A stretch of DNA of 64,000 bases from Streptomyces sp. CBMA152. Its GTDB lineage: Bacteria; Actinomycetota; Actinomycetes; Streptomycetales; Streptomycetaceae. Below the pieces are notes generated by a model that did not search any database, had not been told where the DNA came from, and saw only the letters and a list, made by a program, of their open reading frames with translations. The translations under genes were made by a program, and so were the position numbers. The stretch lies in contig NZ_MECJ01000039.1 in assembly GCF_014596475.1 (NCBI RefSeq), forward strand, positions 62,001 through 126,000. The letters run 5' to 3'. Shown here in pieces: positions 8,618 through 15,581 of this stretch (the stretch's first letter is position 1; each line of letters starts with the position of its first letter).

Positions 8618-9087
8618 CGGCCCGTCACCGTGCGCAGGGCCTCGATGATCCGCTCGGGCCGGGGCGGGCAGCCGGGGACGGTCAGGTCCACGTCGACGAC
8701 ATCGGCGACCGCGCCCTCCACCCCGTAGCCCCCGGCGAACACCCCGCAGTCGAGCGCGCAGTCGCCGACCGCGACCACCACGCCGGGCTCGGGCATCGCC
8801 GCCACCGTGCGGCGCAGCGGTTCCTTCATGTTGCGGGTCACCGGGCCGGTCACCAGGGCCACGTCCGCGTGGCGCGGCGAGGCGACCAGACGGGCGCCGT
8901 ACCGCTCGGCGTCGTACACCGGCCCGAAGGCCGCCGCGATCTCGATCTCGCACCCGTTGCACGACCCGGCGTCCACACACCGCACCTGCGCGGATCCCGC
9001 GAGCAGCGGGAAGTTTCCGGGGGCCGGTCGGGGCGGGGCGTCCTCGGCCACCCGTCCGGTGTCACGGATCTTGCGCAGCAGGCTCAT
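8614..9087 (-). CDS. NuoB/HyfI-like 4Fe-4S subunit
   Basis: 157 residues. Four cysteines suited to a single 4Fe-4S cluster are visible: Cys43 and Cys46 (GSCNGCE), Cys110 (GDC) and Cys140 (GCPPRP), the pattern of NuoB and hydrogenase small subunits, where this cluster (N2) is the last carrier before the active site. It is the first gene of the six-gene operon (order: NuoB, NuoL, NuoH, HyfE, NuoN, NuoCD types). The chosen ATG (9087) follows a GCGGGG; an in-frame ATG at 9108 is possible. No ferredoxin-like or formate dehydrogenase subunit is encoded nearby, so the electron donor is unknown. Confidence 0.85.
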   Translation of the reverse strand: MSLLRKIRDTGRVAEDAPPRPAPGNFPLLAGSAQVRCVDAGSCNGCEIEIAAAFGPVYDAERYGARLVASPRHADVALVTGPVTRNMKEPLRRTVAAMPEPGVVVAVGDCALDCGVFAGGYGVEGAVADVVDVDLTVPGCPPRPERIIEALRTVTGR

Positions 9088-9152
9088 GCCCCGCGTAACC
9101 CGCCGCATATGCCGACCGGTTACGAGCGGGGCGGGAGTTTTGACAACCTTTG

Positions 9153-9189
9153 GGGCCGTCCAGGGCAGTGGTTGGGACCGTCCAGGGCG
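9153..9189. promoter_or_regulatory. 22-bp-spaced direct repeat upstream of the complex I-like operon
   Basis: Two copies of GG-CCGTCCAGGGC (with G or A at the gap) lie exactly 22 bp apart (CCGTC at 9156 and 9178), i.e. on the same face of the helix. A weaker third CCAGGGC occurs near 9240. They lie 66-103 bp upstream of the start of the NuoB-like gene and between it and the divergent membrane-protein gene, so a regulator bound here could control either. No protein can be assigned; inference only. Confidence 0.35.
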
Positions 9190-9272
9190 GGTGTTGGTAC
9201 GGGCGCCGAAGTGATCCACTCCGTTGGCGCCCAGGTCCTGCCAGGGCGCCCCCGGCCGCGTAACGTGACCGC

Positions 9273-10781
9273 ATGTCTGCCGCCGATCAAGTAACCGGGA
9301 CCGTGCCCAGCCGCGCGGTCGCCCACCCGCTGCGCCGCGACACCGTCCGCCTCGCCCTGGTGGGCCTCGCCCTCGCGCTGGTGTGCGGCGCGGTCCAGCT
9401 GGCCACCGGCGCGTGGCGGCTGCCGCTGGGCTGGGACGAGACGGTGTACGTCAGCCAGGTCGACCCCCGGGTGCCCGACGCGTTCTTCAGCGAGCCCAGG
9501 GCGCGCGGCGTCAGCTGGCTCGCCGCGCCCGCCGCGCAGCTCACCGGCTCGGTGCCGGTCCTGCGCGCCTGGATGCTGCTGCTCGCCGCCGCCGGACTCG
9601 CGATCGCCTTCCAGCCGTGGCTGACACTGGTCGGCCGCCGGGTCGTCATGACGGCGGCGGTGCTGTTCGCCGGGCTGTGGGTGGTGCAGTTCTACGCGGG
9701 CGAGGTCATGCCCAATCTGTACGTGGCGTACGGCGCGGTGGCCGGGGCGGGCTGGTTCCTGCGCGGCGCGGCCGACCCCGACCGGCGGCGCGGCCCGCTG
9801 GTCGCACTCGCGCTGAGCGTGGCGTTCACGGCGCTCGTCCGTCCGTACGACGGCGGCTATCTGGCCCTCGGACTGCTCGTGGCGGTCCTCGCGGTACCGG
9901 CCTGGCGGCTGCCGCGCCTGGCCGTGGCCCTGCTCGCGGGTCTGGCCGCCGGGGTGCTGCCGTGGGTGATCGAGGCGTACGCGCGCTTCGGCGGTCTGCT
10001 GGAGCGGATCAAGGGCGCGGGCGACGCGCAGGGCGGGCTCAGCCTGCACAACGCCCTCGGGATGAACCTGAAGGCGCTAGACGGCCCGCTGCTCTGCCGC
10101 CCCTGCACCTCCGGCCTGCCCAACCCGTCCACCAGCGCGGTGTGGTGGCTGGCCCTGCCCCTGCTCACCGCGCTCGGCGTGTTCCTCGCGTCCCGTGCGG
10201 GGCGCGCGCGTCCGGCGCTGCTCGCCGTGTGGTGCGCGGCGGCGCTCGGGGTGCCGTACCTCTTCGGCATCGGCTACGCGGCGCCCCGCTTCCTGATCCC
10301 GGCGTACGCGCTGCTCGCGCTGGTCGTCGCCGAGTGCGCGGTGGGGGCGGTGCGGTCGGCGAAGGGGCGGTGGCGGGTGGTCGCGGCCGTCGCGGTCACG
10401 GTGTGCGTGGCGCTCCAGCTCTCCAGTCAGTACACGATCATGGCCAAGCGCACGGCCCGCCAGCAGGATCTGCGGGCCGACGACAAGTGGCTGGTGGCCC
10501 GGCTCGCGGACGACGGCATCCGGCCGCCGTGCACGATCGTCGGCGACGAGTCCCAGCCGCAGGCCTTCTACGGGGGCTGTTCCTCGCAGGCCAGCGACCG
10601 CCGCAACACCACGGCGACCGTGCCCGGCGTCCTGGCGGCGGCCCGCCGCACCCCGCTGGCCCTGGTCCAGTACACGCCGCAGCCACCCGCGTACGCCCGC
10701 ACCTGGCCCGGCCACAAGGTGGTCACGCCCCGCACGGCGACGGTCTGGTACGTGTTCATCGCGCCCCGGCCCGGCGCGTGA
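9273..10781 (+). CDS. Polytopic membrane protein, glycosyltransferase-39-like
   Basis: 502 residues with about ten to twelve hydrophobic segments and a soluble C-terminal domain from about residue 395. A WDETVYVSQVDPRVPDAFF motif follows the first membrane segment; an acidic pair at this place is typical of GT-C glycosyltransferases that use polyprenyl-phosphate sugars. Loops carry several Cys (CRPC near 272, then PPCTIVGDE and YGGCSS in the C-terminal domain), which could form external disulfides. It might transfer a sugar on the outer face of the membrane, but no close function is recognisable. It is divergent from the complex I-like operon and 41 bp upstream of the ArsR gene. Confidence 0.7.
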   Translation: MSAADQVTGTVPSRAVAHPLRRDTVRLALVGLALALVCGAVQLATGAWRLPLGWDETVYVSQVDPRVPDAFFSEPRARGVSWLAAPAAQLTGSVPVLRAWMLLLAAAGLAIAFQPWLTLVGRRVVMTAAVLFAGLWVVQFYAGEVMPNLYVAYGAVAGAGWFLRGAADPDRRRGPLVALALSVAFTALVRPYDGGYLALGLLVAVLAVPAWRLPRLAVALLAGLAAGVLPWVIEAYARFGGLLERIKGAGDAQGGLSLHNALGMNLKALDGPLLCRPCTSGLPNPSTSAVWWLALPLLTALGVFLASRAGRARPALLAVWCAAALGVPYLFGIGYAAPRFLIPAYALLALVVAECAVGAVRSAKGRWRVVAAVAVTVCVALQLSSQYTIMAKRTARQQDLRADDKWLVARLADDGIRPPCTIVGDESQPQAFYGGCSSQASDRRNTTATVPGVLAAARRTPLALVQYTPQPPAYARTWPGHKVVTPRTATVWYVFIAPRPGA

Positions 10782-10822
10782 GCCGAGGGGCCGCCGAGGG
10801 CGGTCTCCGTTAGGATATTTGC

Positions 10823-11245
10823 ATGGGAGCGCAAGTTGAGAGCTGGGACGCGGAGAGCGCGGACCGTGCCGTCGCGGTACTGAAGGCGGTCGCCGATCCG
10901 TCGCGCTACCGGCTGCTGTGGGCGCTGAGCGGCGCGGAGCTGCCGGTGAGCGCCCTCGCGGAGCTCCTGGGCGCCCATGTCGCCGCGACCTCCCAGCACC
11001 TGGCCCGGCTGCGGGCCGCGGGCCTGGTGACCTCGCGCCGCGAGGGCACCCGCATCTACTACCGCGCGGCCGGCCCCCGCGTACGCGGCCTCCTGGAGGA
11101 GGCGTCGCTGGTGGCCCAGGCGTCCTCGGCCGCCGAGGCCCCGGCCGCCGACGCCGCGACCCCGGAGGCGGCCCCGGCCACCCAGGAACGCCCGGCCCGG
11201 GCACCGCGCGCGGTGGGCGTGCGGCGGGCGGCGCTGGGCAAGTGA
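10823..11245 (+). CDS. ArsR/SmtB-family transcriptional regulator
   Basis: 140 residues. Residues 12-90 form a winged helix (LKAVADPSRYRLLWAL, LAELLGAHVAATSQHLARLRAAGLV as the recognition unit, EGTRIYYRA as the wing). The C-terminal 45 residues are Ala/Pro/Glu-rich and look disordered. No CVC metal-binding motif is seen, so the signal may not be a metal. A TAGGAT hexamer (10811-10816) ends seven bases before the ATG, so the transcript may begin at or next to the start codon (leaderless). In M. tuberculosis the ArsR-type Rv0081 heads the homologous Rv0082-Rv0087 locus; here the regulator is 1.7 kb away with one gene between, so a link to the complex I-like operon is only a possibility. Confidence 0.88.
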   Translation: MGAQVESWDAESADRAVAVLKAVADPSRYRLLWALSGAELPVSALAELLGAHVAATSQHLARLRAAGLVTSRREGTRIYYRAAGPRVRGLLEEASLVAQASSAAEAPAADAATPEAAPATQERPARAPRAVGVRRAALGK

Positions 11246-11417
11246 GCTGATTCTGCGGGGGAGTTGACGGGTCCGGCGGTATGTCGGCGGGCCCGGGAAT
11301 TCGCGCGCGGAAAATCAGTTGGCCGCCGTTCATGGGCGGCGTTATGGTGACTGCGTTCCGTGCGGCGGCCGTTGGCCGTTGTGCATGACCCTGCGATCGA
11401 TACGGGAGGTGTGACAC

Positions 11418-11489
11418 ATGGCTGTCGTTGCGATGGGCGATGCCCTCACCCAGATATGCGTCACCTCCACTCCCGTGGCCGCCGGCTGA
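11418..11489 (+). CDS. Short upstream ORF (23 codons), candidate leader peptide before rsgA
   Basis: An ATG with a strong Shine-Dalgarno sequence (GGAGGTG, six bases upstream) opens a 23-residue frame, MAVVAMGDALTQICVTSTPV plus three residues, ending 40 bp before the likely rsgA start. The excellent ribosome site and short length suggest a translated leader; the peptide has no run of one amino acid, so classic attenuation by amino-acid supply is not evident. It may couple ribosome traffic to the hairpin that follows it. Alternatively it is a small protein of its own. Not verified by any homology. Confidence 0.4.
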   Translation: MAVVAMGDALTQICVTSTPVAAG

Positions 11490-11510
11490 ACCTTTCGCAG
11501 TGCCGGGGCC

Positions 11511-11524
11511 ACCCTTCGAAGGGT
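11511..11524 (+). promoter_or_regulatory. Perfect 14-bp palindrome covering the rsgA ribosome site
   Basis: ACCCTTCGAAGGGT is its own reverse complement and ends five bases before the TTG at 11530. The only Shine-Dalgarno-like bases for that TTG (AAGGG) are its right arm. Folded in RNA or bound as DNA, it could control rsgA translation or transcription, perhaps together with the short ORF just upstream. Function is inferred. Confidence 0.4.
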
Positions 11525-11529
11525 CCCCC

Positions 11530-12651
11530 TTGTCTTCCTCTTCTGCTTCACAGCAGTCGCAGCACGTCTCCAACTTCCCGTCCACGCTGGTGTCCTACGG
11601 CTGGGACGACGCCTGGGCCGCCGAGTTCGCCCCGTACGCCGAGCGCGGGCTGTTGCCCGGGCGGGTCGTCCGGGTCGACCGGGGGCAGTGCGACATCGTC
11701 ACCGAAGGCGGGCTCGTGCGCGCCGACACCGCGTACGTCACCCCGCACGACCCGATGAGGGTCGTCTGCACCGGTGACTGGGCGGCCGTCGACCCCGGCG
11801 GCGACCCCAGGTTCGTCCGCGCGTATCTGCCGCGCCGTACCGCCTTCGTACGCAACACCTCCTCCAACCGGTCCGAGGGGCAGATCCTCGCGGCCAACGT
11901 GGACCACGCGATCATCGCGGTCTCGCTCGCCGCCGAGCTCGAACTGGGACGGATCGAGCGGTTCCTGGCGCTGGCCTGGGAGTCGGGCGCGCAGCCGCTC
12001 GTCGTCCTGACCAAGGCCGACCTGGTGCCCGACCCGGCCGGGCTCGCCCATCTCGTCCAGGACGTCGAGACCACCGCGCCCGGGGTGGCGGTGCTGGCCG
12101 TCAGCTCGGAGACCGGCGAGGGCGTCGACGTGCTGCGGGCGATCGTCTCGGGCGGCACCAGCGTGCTGCTGGGGCAGTCCGGCGCGGGCAAGTCCACCCT
12201 CGCCAACGCGCTGCTCGGCGCGGACGTGATGGAGGTGCAGGCCATCCGCGACGTCGACGGCAAGGGCCGGCACACCACCACCACGCGCAACCTGCTCGCG
12301 CTGCCCGGCGGGGGCGTGCTCATCGACACGCCCGGGCTGCGCGGGGTGGGCCTGTGGGACGCCGAGACCGGCGTCGGACAGGTCTTCTCCGAGATCGAGG
12401 AGCTGGCCCGCGACTGCCGCTTCCACGACTGCGCCCATGAGGCGGAGCCGGGGTGCGCGGTGCTCGCGGCGATCGAGGACGGCTCGCTCGCCGAGCGCCG
12501 CCTCGACAGCTTCCGCAAGCTGATGCGCGAGAACCGGCGGATCGTCGCCAAGACCGACGCGCGGCTGCGCAACGAGATCCGGCGTGACTGGCGGCTGAAG
12601 TCGGCGGAGGGTCGCCACAACATGGAGGCCAAGCGGGGACGCGGCCGCTGA
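11530..12651 (+). CDS. rsgA: RsgA, small-ribosomal-subunit biogenesis GTPase
   Basis: 373 residues from the TTG start. Order of motifs is that of circularly permuted GTPases: an OB-fold N-terminus (GLLPGRVVRVDRGQCDIVT), G4 TKAD near residue 161, G1 GQSGAGKS at 215, G3 DTPG at 266, then a zinc site C-x4-C-x-H-x5-C (CRFHDCAHEAEPGC). RsgA acts on the 30S subunit late in maturation and hydrolyses GTP when bound to it. Start is uncertain: the family N-terminus fits TTG 11530; a GTG at 11500 is in frame without a ribosome site. Upstream lie a short ORF and a palindrome that may regulate translation. Confidence 0.93.
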   Translation: MSSSSASQQSQHVSNFPSTLVSYGWDDAWAAEFAPYAERGLLPGRVVRVDRGQCDIVTEGGLVRADTAYVTPHDPMRVVCTGDWAAVDPGGDPRFVRAYLPRRTAFVRNTSSNRSEGQILAANVDHAIIAVSLAAELELGRIERFLALAWESGAQPLVVLTKADLVPDPAGLAHLVQDVETTAPGVAVLAVSSETGEGVDVLRAIVSGGTSVLLGQSGAGKSTLANALLGADVMEVQAIRDVDGKGRHTTTTRNLLALPGGGVLIDTPGLRGVGLWDAETGVGQVFSEIEELARDCRFHDCAHEAEPGCAVLAAIEDGSLAERRLDSFRKLMRENRRIVAKTDARLRNEIRRDWRLKSAEGRHNMEAKRGRGR

Positions 12652-12699
12652 CGCGGTGCGGGCGGGAATCGGATGTGGTGCCTGAGCGGCGTCGTTCGG

Positions 12700-12769
12700 C
12701 TGCGGGCCGGTGGGGGCTGGTCGCGCCCACGCGGCGGAGCCGCAAATCGATACAGCCCCGCGCCCCTTG
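12700..12769 (+). repeat. Dispersed Streptomyces repeat, variant copy
   Basis: Begins CTGCGGGCCGGTGGGGGCTGG and ends CAGCCCCGCGCCCCTT, as do the copies at 17960, 27638 and, reversed, at 19018 and 27733. The middle differs (ACGCGGCGGAGCCGC hairpin). It lies between rsgA and the Ada/AlkA gene and may end rsgA transcription. Nothing else is seen in the spacer 12652-12868. Confidence 0.7.
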
Positions 12770-12868
12770 TAGGTGCGCCGGAACGCGGCGGCACCCCGCA
12801 ACGGTGCTCAGCAACGTCGTGTCCGATTCCCGCCAGCCCGATCGCCCTCGGCCCCGCACACTGGACGT

Positions 12869-14257
12869 ATGACCCACGACGACGACCGCACCCGGTACGA
12901 AGCCGTCAGCAGTCGGGACGCTCGGTTCGACGGTGAGTTCTTCTTCGCCGTGTCCACCACCGGCATCTACTGCCGTCCCAGCTGCCCGGCCGTCACGCCC
13001 AAGCGGCAGAACGTGCGGTTCTTCCCGACGGCGGCCGCGGCCCAGGGGCACGGCTTCCGGGCCTGTCGGCGCTGTCGTCCCGACGCGGTGCCGGGGTCGG
13101 CGGAGTGGAACGTGCGGGCCGACGTCGTGGGCCGGGCCGTGCGGCTCATCGGGGACGGTGTGGTGGACCGCGAGGGTGTGCCGGGGCTCGCCGGGCGGCT
13201 CGGGTACAGCACCCGGCAGGTCCAGCGGCAGCTCACCGCCGAGCTCGGCGCGGGCCCGGTCGCCCTCGCCCGGGCCCAGCGCGCCCACACCGCGCGCGTA
13301 CTGCTCCAGACCACCGGTCTGCCGGTCACCGAGATCGCCTTCGCGGCCGGATTCGCCAGCGTGCGGCAGTTCAACGACACGATCCGGCAGATCTACGCCC
13401 GGACGCCCAGCGCGTTGCGCGAGGAGGCGGGCACCAAGGCCACCCGGGGGCGCGCCGCGTTCGCCGCCGGGATTCCGCTGCGTCTGGCGCACCGGGGCCC
13501 GTACGAGACCGGCGCGGTCTTCGACCTGCTGGCCGAGGAGGCCGTCGACCGGGTCGAGGAGATGACCGGCGCCCCCGGCGCGCGCACCTACCGCCGCACC
13601 CTGCGCCTGCCGTACGGCACCGGCATCGTGGCCGTCGACGAGGCGCGCCCGCGCCGGGGTGGCTGGCTGGAGGCGCGTATCCATCTCACCGACCTGCGCG
13701 ATCTCACCACCGCCGTGCAGCGGCTGCGGCGCCTGTTCGACCTGGACGCCGATCCGTACGCGGTGGACGAGCGGCTCGCCGCCGACCCCCGGCTCGCCCC
13801 GCTGGTCGCGGCCCGCCCCGGGCTGCGCTCGCCGGGGGCGGCCGACCCGGACGAGTACGCGGTACGGGCGCTGGTGGGCCGGGAGGCGGCCGGGGAGCTC
13901 GTCGAGGCGTACGGGAAGCGCCTGGACGTGCCGTGCGGCGCCCTCACCCACCTCTTCCCCGAGCCCGCCACCCTCGCCGGCTCCCCGGACCCGGCCCTGG
14001 CCGCCCTCGCCACCGCACTCGCCGACACCACCCTGCGGCTCGACGCGGGCGCGGACCGGGACGAGGCCGTACGGGTGCTGCACGCGCTGCCGGGTCTCGA
14101 CGAGAACACCATCGCGCTGATCCGGGCGCGGTCGTTGGGTGAGCCGGACGTCGACTTCACCGGCGGCGGAGGCGAACTCTGGCGGCCCTGGCGCTCGTAC
14201 GCCCATCGGCACCTGCTCGCCGCCGCACCTGTTCACAGCCACCGCGCGGACGCATAG
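12869..14257 (+). CDS. Ada-type zinc/HTH domain fused to AlkA-like 3-methyladenine glycosylase
   Basis: 462 residues. Residues 8-80 are the Ada N-terminal domain with Cys35, Cys39, Cys66 and Cys69 (YCRPSC and ACRRC); the first is the methyl-phosphotriester acceptor that turns Ada into an activator. Residues 90-185 hold an AraC-type HTH pair; about 190-300 is AlkA N-terminal fold; about 300-462 is a helix-hairpin-helix glycosylase domain (LPGLDENT at 407-414). No O6-methylguanine methyltransferase domain is present. Expected role: adaptive response to DNA methylation, sensing and base removal. Oddity: the segment that in AlkA carries the catalytic Asp (between the hairpin and the WRPWRSYA motif) is about 20-25 residues shorter and reads VDFTGGGGEL; the canonical LPxD is not there, so glycosylase activity is in doubt. 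Confidence 0.9.
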   Translation: MTHDDDRTRYEAVSSRDARFDGEFFFAVSTTGIYCRPSCPAVTPKRQNVRFFPTAAAAQGHGFRACRRCRPDAVPGSAEWNVRADVVGRAVRLIGDGVVDREGVPGLAGRLGYSTRQVQRQLTAELGAGPVALARAQRAHTARVLLQTTGLPVTEIAFAAGFASVRQFNDTIRQIYARTPSALREEAGTKATRGRAAFAAGIPLRLAHRGPYETGAVFDLLAEEAVDRVEEMTGAPGARTYRRTLRLPYGTGIVAVDEARPRRGGWLEARIHLTDLRDLTTAVQRLRRLFDLDADPYAVDERLAADPRLAPLVAARPGLRSPGAADPDEYAVRALVGREAAGELVEAYGKRLDVPCGALTHLFPEPATLAGSPDPALAALATALADTTLRLDAGADRDEAVRVLHALPGLDENTIALIRARSLGEPDVDFTGGGGELWRPWRSYAHRHLLAAAPVHSHRADA

Positions 14258-14329
14258 CCCTCCCCACCCACCAACGTCGGACGCGGCCGCCGACGCGCGC
14301 ACCCCGCCCCCATCTGCGAACGTCGGTAC

Positions 14330-15427
14330 ATGATCCGTCTCGCCCGCCTCCCCCTGGAGCGGTGGTCGGCGTTCGTGCCGGCGCTCGCCCTCGTGCTGCT
14401 CGCGCTCACCTGGGGACGGTCGCTGCCGTCGTGGCTCGTCGCCCTCGTCGCGTGCTTTCTGGCGGGCGCGGTACTGGCGGCGGTGCACCATGCCGAGGTG
14501 GTGGCGCACCGGGTCGGCGAGCCGTTCGGCTCCCTGGTGCTGGCGGTCGCGGTGACGATCATCGAGGTCGCGCTGATCGTCACCCTGATGTCCGACGGCG
14601 GCGACAAGAGCGCCACACTCGCCCGCGACACCGTCTTCGCCGCCGCGATGATCACCTGCAACGGCATCGTCGGCGTCTGTCTCCTCATCGGCGCTCTCCG
14701 CCGCAAACTGGCCGTCTTCAACGCCGAGGGCACCGGCGCCGCCTTCGCCACGGTCACCACGCTCGCCGGGCTCAGCCTGGTCCTGCCGACGTTCACCACC
14801 AGCAAGCCGGGCCCGGAGTTCTCGTCCGCGCAGCTCGTCTTCGCGGCCCTCGCCTCGGTCGCCCTGTACGGGCTGTTCGTCGCCACCCAGACCGTGCGCC
14901 ACCGCGACTACTTCCTGCCCGTCACCCAGCAGGGCGAGGTGATGGCGGAGGAGCACGCCGATCCGCCGTCCGCCCACACCGCGTGGATCAGCGTGGGTCT
15001 GCTCGGGGTGGCCCTGGTCGCGGTGGTGGGCCTGGCCAAGGGCGTCTCGCCGACCATCGAGAGCGGGGTGGCCGCCGCCGGGCTGCCCGCCTCGGTCGTG
15101 GGCGTGGTCATCGCGCTGCTCGTGCTGCTGCCCGAGACCATCGCCGCGAGCCGGGCCGCCGCCCGCGACCGGGTGCAGACGAGCCTCAATCTGGCGCTCG
15201 GCTCGGCGATGGCGAGCATCGGCCTGACCATTCCGGCCGTCGCGCTGGCCTCGATCTGGCTGTCGGGGCCACTGGTTCTGGGGCTCGGCGCCAGCCATAT
15301 GGTGCTGCTCGCGCTGACCGTCGGGGTGGGCATCCTGACCTTCGTCCCGGGCCGCGCCACACTGATGCAGGGCGGCGTCCACCTGGCCCTTTTCGCCGGG
15401 TATCTGGTGCTCGCGGTCAGCCCCTGA
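14330..15427 (+). CDS. Ca2+(Na+)/H+ antiporter of the ChaA/CAX type
   Basis: 365 residues and about 11 membrane segments. Two inverted alpha-repeats of the cation/Ca2+ exchanger superfamily are clear: EPFGSLVLAVAVTIIEVALI near residues 64-83 and LLPETIAASRAAARDRVQTS near 262-281, each with the conserved acidic residue that binds the cation. It should exchange cytoplasmic Ca2+ or Na+ for external protons, helping alkaline or salt tolerance. It follows the Ada/AlkA gene by 72 bp on the same strand but probably has its own transcript. The ATG is the first codon that gives the family N-terminus. Confidence 0.88.
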   Translation: MIRLARLPLERWSAFVPALALVLLALTWGRSLPSWLVALVACFLAGAVLAAVHHAEVVAHRVGEPFGSLVLAVAVTIIEVALIVTLMSDGGDKSATLARDTVFAAAMITCNGIVGVCLLIGALRRKLAVFNAEGTGAAFATVTTLAGLSLVLPTFTTSKPGPEFSSAQLVFAALASVALYGLFVATQTVRHRDYFLPVTQQGEVMAEEHADPPSAHTAWISVGLLGVALVAVVGLAKGVSPTIESGVAAAGLPASVVGVVIALLVLLPETIAASRAAARDRVQTSLNLALGSAMASIGLTIPAVALASIWLSGPLVLGLGASHMVLLALTVGVGILTFVPGRATLMQGGVHLALFAGYLVLAVSP

Positions 15428-15509
15428 ACCTGCGGCCGATTCTCGCCCCTCGCCAAGTCTCCCTCGCAGCAGCCATGTTGACGCACCCTCACCCGATGAC
15501 GCACGATCA

Positions 15510-15533
15510 AAATATAGATGCTAGATACATCTG
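15510..15533. promoter_or_regulatory. AT-rich inverted repeat in front of asnB (candidate operator/promoter)
   Basis: In otherwise GC-rich DNA this spot reads AAATATAGATG-CTAGATA-CATCT. AGATG (15516-15520) and CATCT (15528-15532) are inverted arms 7 bp apart, and TAGAT occurs twice 7 bp apart. It lies about 50 bp upstream of the asnB start, where a -10 region would be. The symmetrical layout fits a GntR- or PadR-like operator, and the MarR-type regulator downstream of asnB is another candidate. Inference. Confidence 0.4.
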
Positions 15534-15581
15534 AATCGGCCGGGTCAGGGACAGCCTCGGCCGGGAAGCGGGAGGCACCGC

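Noticed and set aside
1802..9087. Reading the operon as a true formate hydrogenlyase or NiFe hydrogenase
   Set aside because: The large subunit lacks all NiFe cysteines, and no formate dehydrogenase, hydrogenase maturation or electron-transfer ferredoxin genes are present.
12320..15382. Very long open frame on the minus strand opposite rsgA, Ada/AlkA and the antiporter gene
   Set aside because: It runs antisense to three genes with clear motifs; its translation is Arg/Gly/Gln-rich without family features, a usual artefact of GC-rich codon bias.
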